From Cichorium intybus (lineage: Eukaryota; Streptophyta; Magnoliopsida; Asterales; Asteraceae): a DNA stretch of 64,000 nt. A program made the position numbers and the translations under genes. The notes beneath the pieces are model-generated. The model saw only the letters and a program-made list of their open reading frames with translations. It ran no database searches and had not been told where the DNA came from. Shown here in pieces: positions 33,468 through 45,180 of the stretch. Where the stretch lies: contig JAKNSD010000072.1 of NCBI GenBank assembly GCA_023525715.1, forward strand, positions 1,021,544-1,085,543, written 5' to 3'. Position 1 is the first letter of the stretch. Each line of letters begins with the position of its first letter.

Positions 33468-33935
33468 TTAGAATCGATTTTAGGTTGTTGGTATCAATCG
33501 ATTTCGAGGCAATTTAGCTGTTTTTCTTGAAACTTTGGTGCATTTTTGGATTAATTGGACGAAAAACATTGTTTATGTTCTTCGTGTTCTTCGTGTCCTT
33601 GGGCAAAAATCGACTGTTTTGATCTTTGGATCTTCAAATCTCGATCAAAACCCTTGTATTTTACCATATCTGGGTGTTTTCGGCGGCTAGCAAATAGTTT
33701 TTGGTTTGGTCCGGGTGTTTTCGGTGGCAGACTGGTGTTTTCGGCTAGGTCTTCAGGGTTCTCGAGGGCGTGTGATCGAAGTTCTCGGTGCAGCTGGGTT
33801 TTCGGTTGCATTTAGATAATCAGATTAAATTTCAGTGTTTTCGGTCCATTGGTGTTGACTTTCAAGGTTTTCGGTCAACAAGTTTGACTTTTCATTATTT
33901 TCGGTCAAGCTTTCGATCAATTTTTTTAATTTTTA
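33468..33935 (+). other. Leader of copia C with repeated GTTTTCGGT words
   Basis: About 470 bp of leader. The word GTTTTCGG occurs about eight times between 33665 and 33905 at irregular spacing. Open frames on both strands here lack protein similarity. Confidence 0.6.
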
Positions 33936-35143
33936 ATGGACTCTTACAACAGTTCAATCACCACAAAGCCTCCTGACTTGGATTCCATCATGGGCACAAC
34001 CACTCGAAATCCCCTTTGCTGTCTACTAACGGGTTTCTTGAGTGGAAATTTCGATTCGAGAAATATGTTAAGATGAAAGACATCAAGGTGTGCAGAAGCA
34101 TCTTAAGAGGTCCAGTTAGAATTACAATCACCTTAGATGTTGATGCAAAGACGATTATTGACAAGCCAATCTAAAACTACACTGATGAAGAATTTGAAAA
34201 AATAGAGGAAGATGAGAAAGCGCTTGCCACCCTTACTGTGGCTTTGTCTCCTGATATTGCTCAAGGCTTCAGGGAGTATAAATCTGCAAAGGCTTTGTGG
34301 GAAGCCTTGGTTTAGATCTACGAAGGTAATGAAGACATGAAGCATGGCAGGCAGGATTTGCTTCGTCGAAAATTTAACATGTTCAATCAAGTCCTCGGGG
34401 AGGCTCTTGAGGTTCAACTACAGAATTTTATTACACTCAACACTGAAATGAGTGATGCTAGAATTGTGTTGTCACGTTCTGAAATAAACTAGAAGCTACT
34501 AAACTCTCTTCATAGAAACTGGGACATGAATGTTTCAGTGATTAAAAGGACCAAAGACCTGAGCAAGCTCTCTTCGGCTGAAGTAATGGCGGTCATCAAG
34601 GCCTATGACATGGATGACAAGCAACGAGAAATTAATCATGTCAACTCATACTCATCTGCCAACATGGGAGAATCCACGAACAGTGTGTTCTCTGCTATGC
34701 CTAACACATCATGCTCCACCATCATCCGGATTACCGATGGCATCTCCAAGTCCCTCTGTTTTGAGCTCCGTCACAAAACCAACCTCACAGACTCCAGCTG
34801 TTGCCAAGGGAGCTGAAGAGAAGATGGCCCTAATGGCTGGTTTCATGAACTGTTATAATTCCTTCTTTGTTGGTGAGCTAGTTCCTCCGGTCATGATTGG
34901 AGAACTTGATCAAATCCATCCATACGATGTTGAAGAGATGGACATCTCATGGCAAATTGCAATGACGGTGTTCAGGGCAAAGAAGTTCACTCAACGTATT
35001 GGGAAGAACAATTGGGAAGTGAACGTGGACAAGAAGGTGGGTTTTAACAAGAGCAAGCTGAGGTGTTACAACTATCACGAGCCAGGTCACTTTGCTCGTG
35101 AGTGCACCAAGCCAAAGATGGAAAACAACAATTCTGAGAGGAC
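33936..35143 (+). pseudogene. Copia C gag, N-terminal part with first zinc knuckle
   Basis: The ATG at 33936 (MDSYNSS) opens a gag of the UBN2 type. Readable parts are FLEWKFRFEKYVKM, EEDEKALATLTVALSPDIAQGF, ALWEAL..IYEGNEDMK and LLRRKFNMFNQVLGE. In-frame stops occur near 34174, 34314 and 34490. A shifted frame 34605-35198 continues to the zinc knuckle at 35064-35105, CYNYHEPGHFAREC, where the second Cys is Tyr. Coding is cut at 35143 by the solo LTR and resumes at 38155. Non-functional but well preserved in order. Confidence 0.85.
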
Positions 35144-38100
35144 TGTCACACCCCCAAACCACGATGACGGAATCGGCGGAGGGTGGAACGAATCATAGTA
35201 TCACAACCATTGCATACAATCAAACATAAGTAAATAACAACCATCATACATTGTAATTTGAAGGTTACATTGTTCAATAATATAGTTTTAAACCGATTAC
35301 AGTATGATATCAAAAATAATCAAACGGAGACGTCTTCGCGTCCCGTCCCAAAAGGATTAGTCGTACTTGACTAATTGTTACCTGAGAATACAAGTAATTT
35401 GGCAAGTGTCAACATTACGTTGGTGAGTTCATAAGAATTTTGTAGTGAGAAAACATAGTGATTTCTTTATAAAAGCCCGTAGTGTAATAGTGAAAACGTT
35501 CGTAGTGTAGTAGCGAAAATGTTCGTAGTGTAATAGTGAAAAAGCTCGTAGTGTAATAGATAATTCATTACTTACATTTTTTTAAAGAACAACATGTAGT
35601 TTTATGTTTATGTAAAACCATTTTGAAGATATTTTCCCAAATTCAAGGCGTTCGTTGTTGTTCATGTGAGTTATTATAACCTCACTATGACCTAGTGGAC
35701 CTGGCACGACGTTCTCCAGGCGTCGCTAGTGATATGACATCTGTCACCCTTGACTCGTTGGTCGTAGTTGTAGCTAACAACCATAGGTGGGGATTGTCAA
35801 TCCCATATAGATCTATACACAACTATCCCGCTCATAAATGATTAAGGTTATAATCCAGGATTTAATGTGTACTTGTTTTAGTACCGTGAAGCAATGTCTC
35901 ACATAACTACTCAACGTAAATGTCATATTCTTATTTGTATTGAAATGAAAACCTTTTTGTATTTGTAATTATCAAAATGTAACCATGATAATTATATTAT
36001 GTAATGATTATATACTCATATAATTATCTTTAGTGTTTCTGTCGTATTTTGTCGTTCGTTCCATAAATCATACCTTTATAATTTATATAAATGTTTTCAT
36101 CATGTTAGCATATTTGGATCTAAAAGATGTCAATGAGTTGAAATGTACGATTTCTTACATCTAAGGCACTAAATGTACCAATAAGATAGTTTTAAAGATT
36201 TTCAACATGTCATGGTAAGAAGTTTGTTTTAGTCATCTTAGACAAGTGATGACAACATTTTAAATCTTGTCATTTTGTCAAAATGGTGGTGATCTTTTCA
36301 AATTGTCATTTTTCATACACATTACTATAAACATATTTATTTTTGTTTGAAATACCAACTTCCTTGTAAAATTATCATTTCCCAAGTTTATTATGACGTT
36401 ATAAGTCTAAATAGTCGTTATTACGTCAAAATGACGTTCTTTTTACAAATAAGTAGTTTTAACGTAAAGATAATAACGACATATTTATTTAGACCATTTT
36501 ACTTATGTAAATATTTATATTTGTTTATCGCAAAACATCATATGACAAAAATGTCTTATGGACTATTTTAGTAAAAGTGTATTTTCATGTCTTTTGTCAA
36601 AAGATCATATAGTATATCATATTTATGACCATTTCACCAACAAAGTAAAATATGCAGTTTTGTTGGTGAACAAAGGTGTGTAAAAGTCTTGCATGCTATT
36701 TTTTAAACTAAGTATGTATTTTAGTTTATTATAACCCATTTTTGTGCCAAACACTTTTATAGTGAGATAACTAGACCATGATCAAGTCATATTTCAAGAA
36801 TGTAGCATATAAACACATTATTTTTCAAGAACAAAGTATATACTTTTTTAAGACTTGTATTCTCTCCCTAAAACTTGGATAAAGATGAAAATGAGGGGTA
36901 TGAACTCACCTTGGGTGCTTGATCTAGAGAAGTTTATGGAAGAAGTGAATATTCAAACCTTGGAGCTCAGAGGATCGTTGGACAAAGCTAATATCCAATG
37001 AATTTTCGTGAATGTTAGTGTGTGTAAAAGAGATGAAAGTGGTATTAAAAGTCTTAGAATCACTAGATGAGTATGAATAACTTACCAAATTTGGCTTGAA
37101 AAGCCTTTGAAAGACTTCTAAATCTCTTGGAAACGGAAGAACTTTGAGAGTATGAGTGTATGTGATTTGGAGACAATGAAGCAAAGATGAAAAGGCCCTT
37201 AGGAGCCGAGATTTATAGGAGAAGAAGTGAGAGGGTCATCTTGCATGGAAACCATGCAAGATATGGTAAATCTATTATTATATTAAAGGTAAGGTTTTTC
37301 ATAATATAAAATTAGATTTCAAGATCTTCATACGATGGTGATGATGGTGAGGGTGGCCGAGAGTTAGAGAGAAGAGAGGAGAAGATGGTGGAGTGTTTGT
37401 GTGTTGTAGTGAAGAGGCTAGTCTTACATGATCTGGGAAGATTTGTCCTTATAATAGTTTATTAGAAAAAATCAAGTTCTTGACCTTATGGCTAAGATCA
37501 TGAATAGTTGTTCAAGATCATGGTGTGATGGCTTGGGGGCTCATATGGCTGCCGATGGGGGGGGGGGGGGTAGGGGTGGGGTGGTCTTTTGATAACTGAT
37601 TTTATAAATAAATATTATGTATAAAAACATTGGTGAACATTTATTTAGATTGACTCATAACTCTTTAGATGCTGGTGTACGCGTTTAAGCGCAGCATCCT
37701 TCCGAGCGATTTTTAGCGTTTTACCGAAAAATATATTTCGCTATGAAATTAAATACTAGACCATATTATGTTTCATAATATATGTTTCGTTATCTCATTT
37801 TTGATGTTTAAGGCACCACGTTTTGTATTTTAGGTCCAAACCCTATGTACATTTATCGTTCACAACAATTTAACTGTTGTAACGTTTACACGCGAACTCC
37901 GTTTTCGACGTTCTATATGTCTATGGATTCGTGAGCAGGAACACATTGTGTTATGAATATTATTTATACCAAAATAATATTTGTGTGTTTATCGAATTTC
38001 TACGCTACTTTAATTTATTATATGTATTTATAGCGTTTACTCGATAACTGATTTCAACTAGCGCATGTAGTATTATCATATTCAATAATATAATATGAAG

Positions 38101-38149
38101 GTTATGAAACTTACATTTCAACATGTTGACCTAAACTTACATTGTCACA
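35144..38149 (-). mobile_element. Minus-strand gypsy solo LTR in copia C gag
   Basis: The plus strand reads TGTCACACCCCC at 35144 and TTGTCACA at 38149. Perfect 5-bp target duplications AGGAC flank it (35139-35143 and 38150-38154), and the copia gag reads across when it is ignored. Orientation is minus: a TATAAAT box on the minus strand at 37217-37211, and on that strand it ends GGGGTGTGACA, the gypsy LTR end style. No internal domain, hence a solo LTR of about 3.0 kb. It carries a G14 run (37557-37570) and a 23-bp minisatellite. Confidence 0.9.
35478..35566. repeat. 23-bp minisatellite inside the solo LTR
   Basis: Four imperfect head-to-tail copies start CGTAGTGTAATAGTGAAAA at 35478, 35501, 35524 and 35547. 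Confidence 0.9.
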
Positions 38150-38154
38150 AGGAC

Positions 38155-39400
38155 CCTGGTGCCAACTGGAAACAACAGAGAAGCTCCTCAAAACACTGAG
38201 CGAGCTATGGTGGCTCAGTAATTCTCTTGGGAAGATTAGATGCGGGCGCTAAACCTTACTGAGGATGGAAGAGCTAACCTGGCACAGATTGAAGATGGTG
38301 AGGAAGCAAACATGGCTAAAGAAGAGATGATGGATCTGCAGTTTGCCTTCATGGTCCCCGCCACTCCCAACACCAAAGAGGTTAGTGAAATTTCTTGCTC
38401 TCAATCTTGCGTAAATAAGGTTAACAAATATCGTGAGCACAATGATAATTTAGTTAGAGAGTTTTTTTACCTTAAAAATGAAGTTTATAACCTTAAAAAT
38501 GTTCAAAAACCTCTTAAAGAAAAATTAGAGGCTCAAACAAAAGATTTAAAGAAAATTAAAGAAGAATACAGTGTAAAATGTTGTCACTGTCAGTTTGCAA
38601 AAGAGAAAAGTGCCAATTTAACTGCCAAACTTGATGCATTGAAAGCCAAATTTCAAGATGCTGATTTTAACTTCAAGAAATTTGATGTGTCAAGTACGAC
38701 TGTTGAATCTATGATTGAACACCAGTTACAATGGCAAAATAAATATCGTGAGGGTCTAGGGTATAAAAGTGTTCCACCCCCTTTTAACGATAATTATACT
38801 CCGGCCTTTGAAACTAAATAAATAGAGAAGCCCACTGTAACTTCTTCAATTCAGACTAAACAGTCCGGCCCCACTAAGAGTGTTAAGGTGAACGATACTA
38901 ATGCTTCTACTTCATGTGCAGATAAAGTAGTAGTGAAAGATGGGAACACGAAGGATAAAATAATTCTAGTTTTGTGGAAAATTCTTCTAAAACTAATATT
39001 TTATTTACTGCTGCTTCTAATGATCATGTGAACCATGACATTAAAACTGTTGATCTTTCAAAAACTCGTGGTGATGCTGCTTTGAATGCAAATTCCAATA
39101 AGCGTACTTTTGAAAAATTCAAGCCACGAAAATTTGTGAAACAATATGACGTTTGTGTGTGTGCTTGTGGAACCTCATTTGGACCAGGACCAAGTCCCAA
39201 TCATACTTTCTTGAAAAAACAAACGTGTTTTAATTGTGGGACTCCAAGTCACATAGCTCAGAATTGTCCACACCATGCATACGTTCCCTATTATGCACAA
39301 AGTTGGAAAAACGTGCCAAGAGGGAGATCTTCCAAAAGAAAGCCTTCAAGGTCGTGTTCACAAAAATGGTGATTGGAATGCTGACAAGGCCAGGAATCAG
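38155..39400 (+). pseudogene. Copia C gag, coiled-coil part and second zinc knuckle
   Basis: Continuing gag after the solo LTR: frame 38240-38821 (193 codons) is rich in Lys/Glu heptads (KYREHNDNLV, LKEKLEAQTKDLKKIKEEY) and probably forms a coiled coil, then GLGYKSVPPPFNDNYTP. After a stop at 38819, frame 38974-39372 carries a canonical CCHC zinc knuckle at 39226-39267 (CFNCGTPSHIAQNC), followed by an Arg/Ser/Lys-rich tail. In this copia type the long gag with a second knuckle is normal. A stop also precedes the Met at 38240. Confidence 0.8.
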
Positions 39401-40045
39401 GCCCCCAATGACAAAAAGACTGATTCGAGAGATGGTTTTGCCAAAACAAAATCGGTGAGGTCGAATTCATCTCAAGGATCGTCTTTCAACTCACACATGC
39501 AATCTAGACCCAAATCAAAGGGTAGTTTTGTTTCAAATACAAGTGTTGAAGCTCCCATCTGGTCAAACAACAAAAGACTTAAACCAAATTACAGATGGGT
39601 ACCCAAAGGCCTCACTTCAAAATCCCCAAAGCGTTCTGAAACTTCGTCATGTCCTTTATTTGATAAACAATATATGATTTTGGAACAATTTTCTTGTGTT
39701 GATAGAAATGGCCAACCCAGTTTCAGAATGGAGAATGGACTGCGTTCCCAAAACAAATTAATCCTGCATCTTGTGCAGGAGCAGCTATGGAGGAATATCA
39801 TCAAACCTTGGTATGTTGATAGTGGCTGTTCCAGGCACATGACAGGAGACATCTCTCAACTGCACAACATTCAGAATATTAATGGAGGGTATGTGTCCTT
39901 TGCGGGAGGGGAGAAAGGAAAGATCACTCAAATGGAGACCGTAACTAACGGTGTTTTGAAGTTCGAAAATGTTAATTTCGTTCCAGAATTAAAACATAGT
40001 TTACTGAGCGTCTCTCAAATCTGCAACAGAGGTAATGATGACTAA
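39275..40045 (+). CDS. Copia C: gag tail and aspartic protease, open frame
   Basis: A 256-codon frame open to its stop at 40043-40045, overlapping the end of the gag frame in a different phase (a frameshift near 39330). After a Lys/Ser/Asn-rich tail and YRWVPKGL it enters the copia protease: KPWYVDSGCSRHMTGDIS with an intact DSG at 39818-39826, then GGEKGKITQ and HSLLSVSQICNRG. The catalytic Asp is preserved, unlike copia D. After CNRG the expected protease tail, integrase, RT and RNase H are all absent; a stop and AT-rich noncoding sequence follow. Either a deletion removed pol or this copy belongs to a gag-protease-only non-autonomous lineage. Confidence 0.75.
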   Translation: MHTFPIMHKVGKTCQEGDLPKESLQGRVHKNGDWNADKARNQAPNDKKTDSRDGFAKTKSVRSNSSQGSSFNSHMQSRPKSKGSFVSNTSVEAPIWSNNKRLKPNYRWVPKGLTSKSPKRSETSSCPLFDKQYMILEQFSCVDRNGQPSFRMENGLRSQNKLILHLVQEQLWRNIIKPWYVDSGCSRHMTGDISQLHNIQNINGGYVSFAGGEKGKITQMETVTNGVLKFENVNFVPELKHSLLSVSQICNRGNDD

Positions 40046-41787
40046 AAGATAAATTTTTGTAAAATTTGTAATATATTTTTTTAGTTAAATTTGTTCATTT
40101 TCGTTTCTTTTCCTCTATGCACAAATTTAGGGGGAGAAATTTGAAACAAACAAAAAATATAAAATTCAAAAATTCTAAAAATATGTTTTTCTTTAAATCA
40201 TTTTCAATTTTTTAAAAATCCAAAAATATGTCTTTTTAATTACTTTAGTTAATTTATTTTAAATTTGCACAAATCTTGCACGATCGTCAATGTTCTTGAT
40301 TTATACCAATCAGGAATACAGATCAAATCCCTATGTCAATGATATGTTTCACTATCACCGTTTAAGACATTCCCTTACCTTATCGATCGACCACACACTA
40401 AGATATACCACTCACTGCTGAGATAAAATATTGTGTGCTGAGGATTCTCATTGGTACACCACAATGAGTATGAAGCACTAACAACCTCTCTTACCCCAAC
40501 CTTAAGTCTTCTAAAACATAACTTCTAGACACTTTGAGTTAAGCCACTCATTATCGAGAGTTAAAAAGTTTGTGCCGATGGTTAGATTACGTACCGTAGT
40601 CTATCACATGCACCAATCCATTCTTACCCACTCAATCTTCTGATGAAAGAAATAGACGATTCATCATTTAAAACCAAATGTTGATGATATTTCGAAACTC
40701 TATGCCTATGATCTTTGCTGCAACACCGGTAGTAAAATTGAGGCATCAACAACCTTTCTTACCTACAAGTCTTCTAATTTAGAATTCGATGAATCATTGT
40801 ACTATGCCACACATTGATGACAATTCGTAACTCTAGCCGATGGGTATATCTAGTACCGAGATGTATTACACGCTCATACCATTCTTAACCTAAATATTCT
40901 TCTAATAAATATGTATATGATTTAATGTGGTTTTACCTCGCATTGATGAAACATCGAAACTCTGGGTCAGTGATCGCTTTTTGACTACCACAATAGCTGT
41001 GAGACCCCAACACTTCACCAGAACCCTAACTGGCACCAGGATGGTACACTCCGCAGAGATTTAGATACCATTGAACGTCTCGCCAAGAACCAAGTTAACT
41101 TGTTAACTTGTTAACTGCATTGAGATCTTTGATCAAGGATGTGCAGGGGCCAAAATCAAAATAGCCACGAATAGTTCTCCGATACTCAACAAATCGCAGT
41201 GTGTTCCTCCGTGTTCACACAGATACTGCGAGTAGTCTCCTCCTGAGCCAAGGCAGGGTCCTTGAACAATTATGGGGAGAAGGGTCTTTATGACTCTGTG
41301 AGACACAGGTTTCTTTTGGTCATAGATTACAGTTCAAGAAACACCGGTAATAGACGAATATTGTCAATTGAAGAAAATCAATGATGGAACTTGAAGTGAA
41401 TATTATTTTTCAACACAACATTTCAACCCGAAGCAAGGTGAAGCTATAACTGAAGTTTTGTGACGAATTGCGTTGAAGCCTCCTCAATCAATTCTGTTGC
41501 TATCTATGAACCTGCTGAAGTGATCAAGAAGAATCAGACTCTACTTTTTGTCAAAGTGAAAATTCAAAAGTCAGATGTGCTGATTTCAAAACCTATGCAA
41601 GAAGCCTTTACACCATATGAGCATTCAAAGTCAAATTTTTGAAGAAAGTCCAACTACTGAAGATGAAGTTGTTCCTATAAATAATTCATATGTATATCTC
41701 ATAGTCAAGTCATGAAGAGATCGAGGAAAGAACAGAGAGCCAAGGGAAGTTTGAAGAACAATGAAAGAATTAAACCAACGGGGAGAT
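40046..41787 (+). repeat. 3' noncoding region of copia C with phased 130-bp degenerate repeats
   Basis: After the protease, about 200 bp of AT-rich sequence with GGGGGAGAAATTTG is followed, at about 40410-41026, by four to five diverged units of 128-134 bp. Anchors TCTTCT fall at 40507, 40636, 40770 and 40898, each preceded by CTTACC or CTTAACC and each unit opening with a GATGA..TTCGAAACTCT phrase. No protein is encoded. The rest to 41778 has only short frames. A purine tract CGGGGAGA (41779-41786) precedes the 3' LTR. Confidence 0.7.
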
Positions 41788-42267
41788 TGTTGGGACATAT
41801 TTTGGTGGTTTATGTTTTGCATTTAAAATGATTAATTGGCTGTTCGAAGACAAAGAAGATTTTTCGGTTCTGGACCGAAAACAACCATGTTCTCAATGGT
41901 CTTGGACCAAAATCTCCTTGTGATTTCGGTGGGCTTTAAGCCTTCTCGATGGGCTCATCTCGGTGGACTTAATGTTTATGGGCTTTTGTATTAGGTTAGT
42001 ATATAATGTGTATTTAAAGCCGTGAGTTTTGTTGGTTGGTCGATTGGAGCTTTAGATGTGTGCGATCATAGAAAGAGGGAAACCGATCATAGAGTGCTCA
42101 CAGCTGACATTAGGAATCTTATGTACCTGTCGATTGCTAATACAATTGAGTGCATTGAAGGTTAATTGCTTTCTTGTTAATTGTTTCGGATTCATAGCTT
42201 GATTAAGATTCCGCATTAATCGAGTTATTTATTGATACATTGTTAGATCTAGGAATCGGGACCTACA
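41788..42267 (+). mobile_element. 3' LTR of copia element C
   Basis: 480 bp, TGTTGGGACAT to GACCTACA, after a polypurine tract. Its last 163 bp match the truncated 5' LTR at 33290-33452. Copia B gag sequence begins directly afterwards on the minus strand. Confidence 0.9.
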
Positions 42268-42602
42268 GCACCAGCATTCTCGAAACCCTTTGGAGTTCCG
42301 AGCTCATGGTCGCCAACACCAGACTAGAAACCTTAGTTGAGTCGTCATAGTGCTTTTCATAAGCAGCTATTTCTTCATCAGCAGCTGTATCGTCTACATC
42401 TAGGAGATCAATGTCCAGGACATACTTGCCCTCGAACCTTAACGCATTCCTTAGAGCCCGGATCCAATCTAGATAGTTGGGACCCGTAAGCTTGTCCCTT
42501 GAGAGGACGGAAAGCAGAAAGATATTGGTCGATGCTGGAGGAGGTGTGGAGGAGGAGGAGTCGGGGCAGAACCCGACTTGACATTATTATTATTGGCAGG
42601 CA
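42268..42602 (-). pseudogene. Copia B gag, N-terminal fragment
   Basis: On the minus strand an ATG at 42602 opens MPANNNNVKSGS. After a frame change near 42555 it reads the start of copia gag: LSRDKLTGPNYLDWIRALR, LRFEGKYVLDID, AAYEKHYDDS and VLATMSSELQ. It stops at 42268 where copia C begins. The rest of B gag, its zinc knuckle and protease are missing on both sides of C, so sequence was lost at this insertion. Confidence 0.8.
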
Positions 42603-43969
<1,367 letters not shown>

Positions 43970-43981
43970 GCTCTGATACCA
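43970..43981 (-). other. Primer-binding site of copia B
   Basis: On the minus strand TGGTATCAGAGC lies one base from the end of the 5' LTR: the tRNA-Met primer type. Confidence 0.9.
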
Positions 43982-43982
43982 T

Positions 43983-44666
43983 TGTTGGGATTTGATAAAA
44001 AACACAATACTCATATGCACCGGAAGAAAAAACAGATCAAACCACAAATATATCATGAACACATTCAGGATCATATCAGTTCATAGAAACTTTAAACATA
44101 CAGGAATGTACCTCAAGAAGTCGTTTCCTTTGAGATCTAGTCAAGGCCATGATTGTAGGATGATCAGGATCCAAAATGCAATCCCTCTAATGGCTTGTGC
44201 TAAGGGACACCAAGCAGATCAAAAGCAAAGATCTCTAACCCTAGAGAGGGAAGAGATTTCACAGAGGGAGGAAGGGGAGAGGGGGTTGGCGGCACTCAAG
44301 GGTTTTGGATACCTTTAGGTGTTACCCCAAGGCCTCTATTTATAGTACAAGGCTCCCTATGGGTTCAAACTTTCGAGCCTTTTGGCGGCCACACCCCCTG
44401 GACTTGTTACATTGATTATAACTTTAATCAATTACAATCCAGTCCCTTTAATTGGTTCCAAATTAATCTTAGATTAATTTACCAATTAAATTATCGTTAT
44501 TCTTTTAGTTACTAGTTAATTTATTCGCTATAAATTAATTAACTAAATAACATTTCCTCTATTTTGACTCTGGCTATTTTTCTAAGTTCTGAGGGCAACC
44601 CAAAAGGACTCTACCTTTTATCTGAACTATTCTAACAAGTTGATGACCTTGGACACTATTACAACA
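43983..44666 (-). mobile_element. 5' LTR of copia element B
   Basis: 684 bp. On the minus strand it runs from TGTTGTAATAGTG at 44666 to CAAATCCCAACA at 43983 and is followed by the primer site. A minus-strand TATAAATA box lies at 44344-44337. It pairs with the 3' LTR at 29358-30060. Right flank GGAAG is the target duplication. Confidence 0.9.
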
Positions 44667-45180
44667 GGAAGCACAGTTGATCTTGAACAGATTCAAGAGT
44701 CAACCATTGAGGAACCTATAGTTGACACTAGCACTCAACATGAGGTTCAAACGCCTGTTGTGTCAGTTGACAATTCATTACCACTTCACAGATCTAGTTG
44801 AGTTAGCATGCCTCCCGAGTTCTATGGTTTCCATATTACTGTGGAAGGGGACATGTTTATCAGTGATAAAACATTGGTAAATTTGGAAGAGCCAACTACG
44901 TACAACGAAGCGATGGTAGGCCTTGAGGCTACCAAATGGAAAGAGGAAATAGATAACGAGATTCGGTCCATGTACGATAACCAACTTTGGAATTTGGTTG
45001 ATTATACACCTGGTCGAAAGACGGAAGGTTGTAAATGGATCTTCAAGAAGAAGACCGATATGGATAGGGATGTACACACATTCAAAGCTAGGTTGGTTGC
45101 AAAAGGTTATACTCAAACCCAAGGGATTGATTATGATGAAACCTTTTCACCAGTATCTAAGATCAAATATATTCGGTGAA
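44667..45180 (+). pseudogene. Copia A: integrase-RT linker and front of reverse transcriptase
   Basis: This directly continues the frame lost at 29357: an acidic linker (TVDLEQIQEST, TSTQHEV), then MPPEFYGFHITVEGD and a 123-codon frame (44808-45179) with KWKEEIDNEIRSMYDNQLW, GCKWIFKKK and KGYTQTQGIDYDETFSPV. It ends in a stop at 45177-45179, exactly where the sequence flips orientation. Confidence 0.88.

Noticed and set aside
33551..33815. Overlapping 86-codon frames on both strands
   Set aside because: They are in the copia C leader; mirror-image open frames come from the repeated GTTTTCGG composition.
37557..37570. G14 run (and the C14 run at 55575-55588) as functional quadruplex sites
   Set aside because: Simple homopolymers inside LTRs; slippage or assembly error is enough to explain them.
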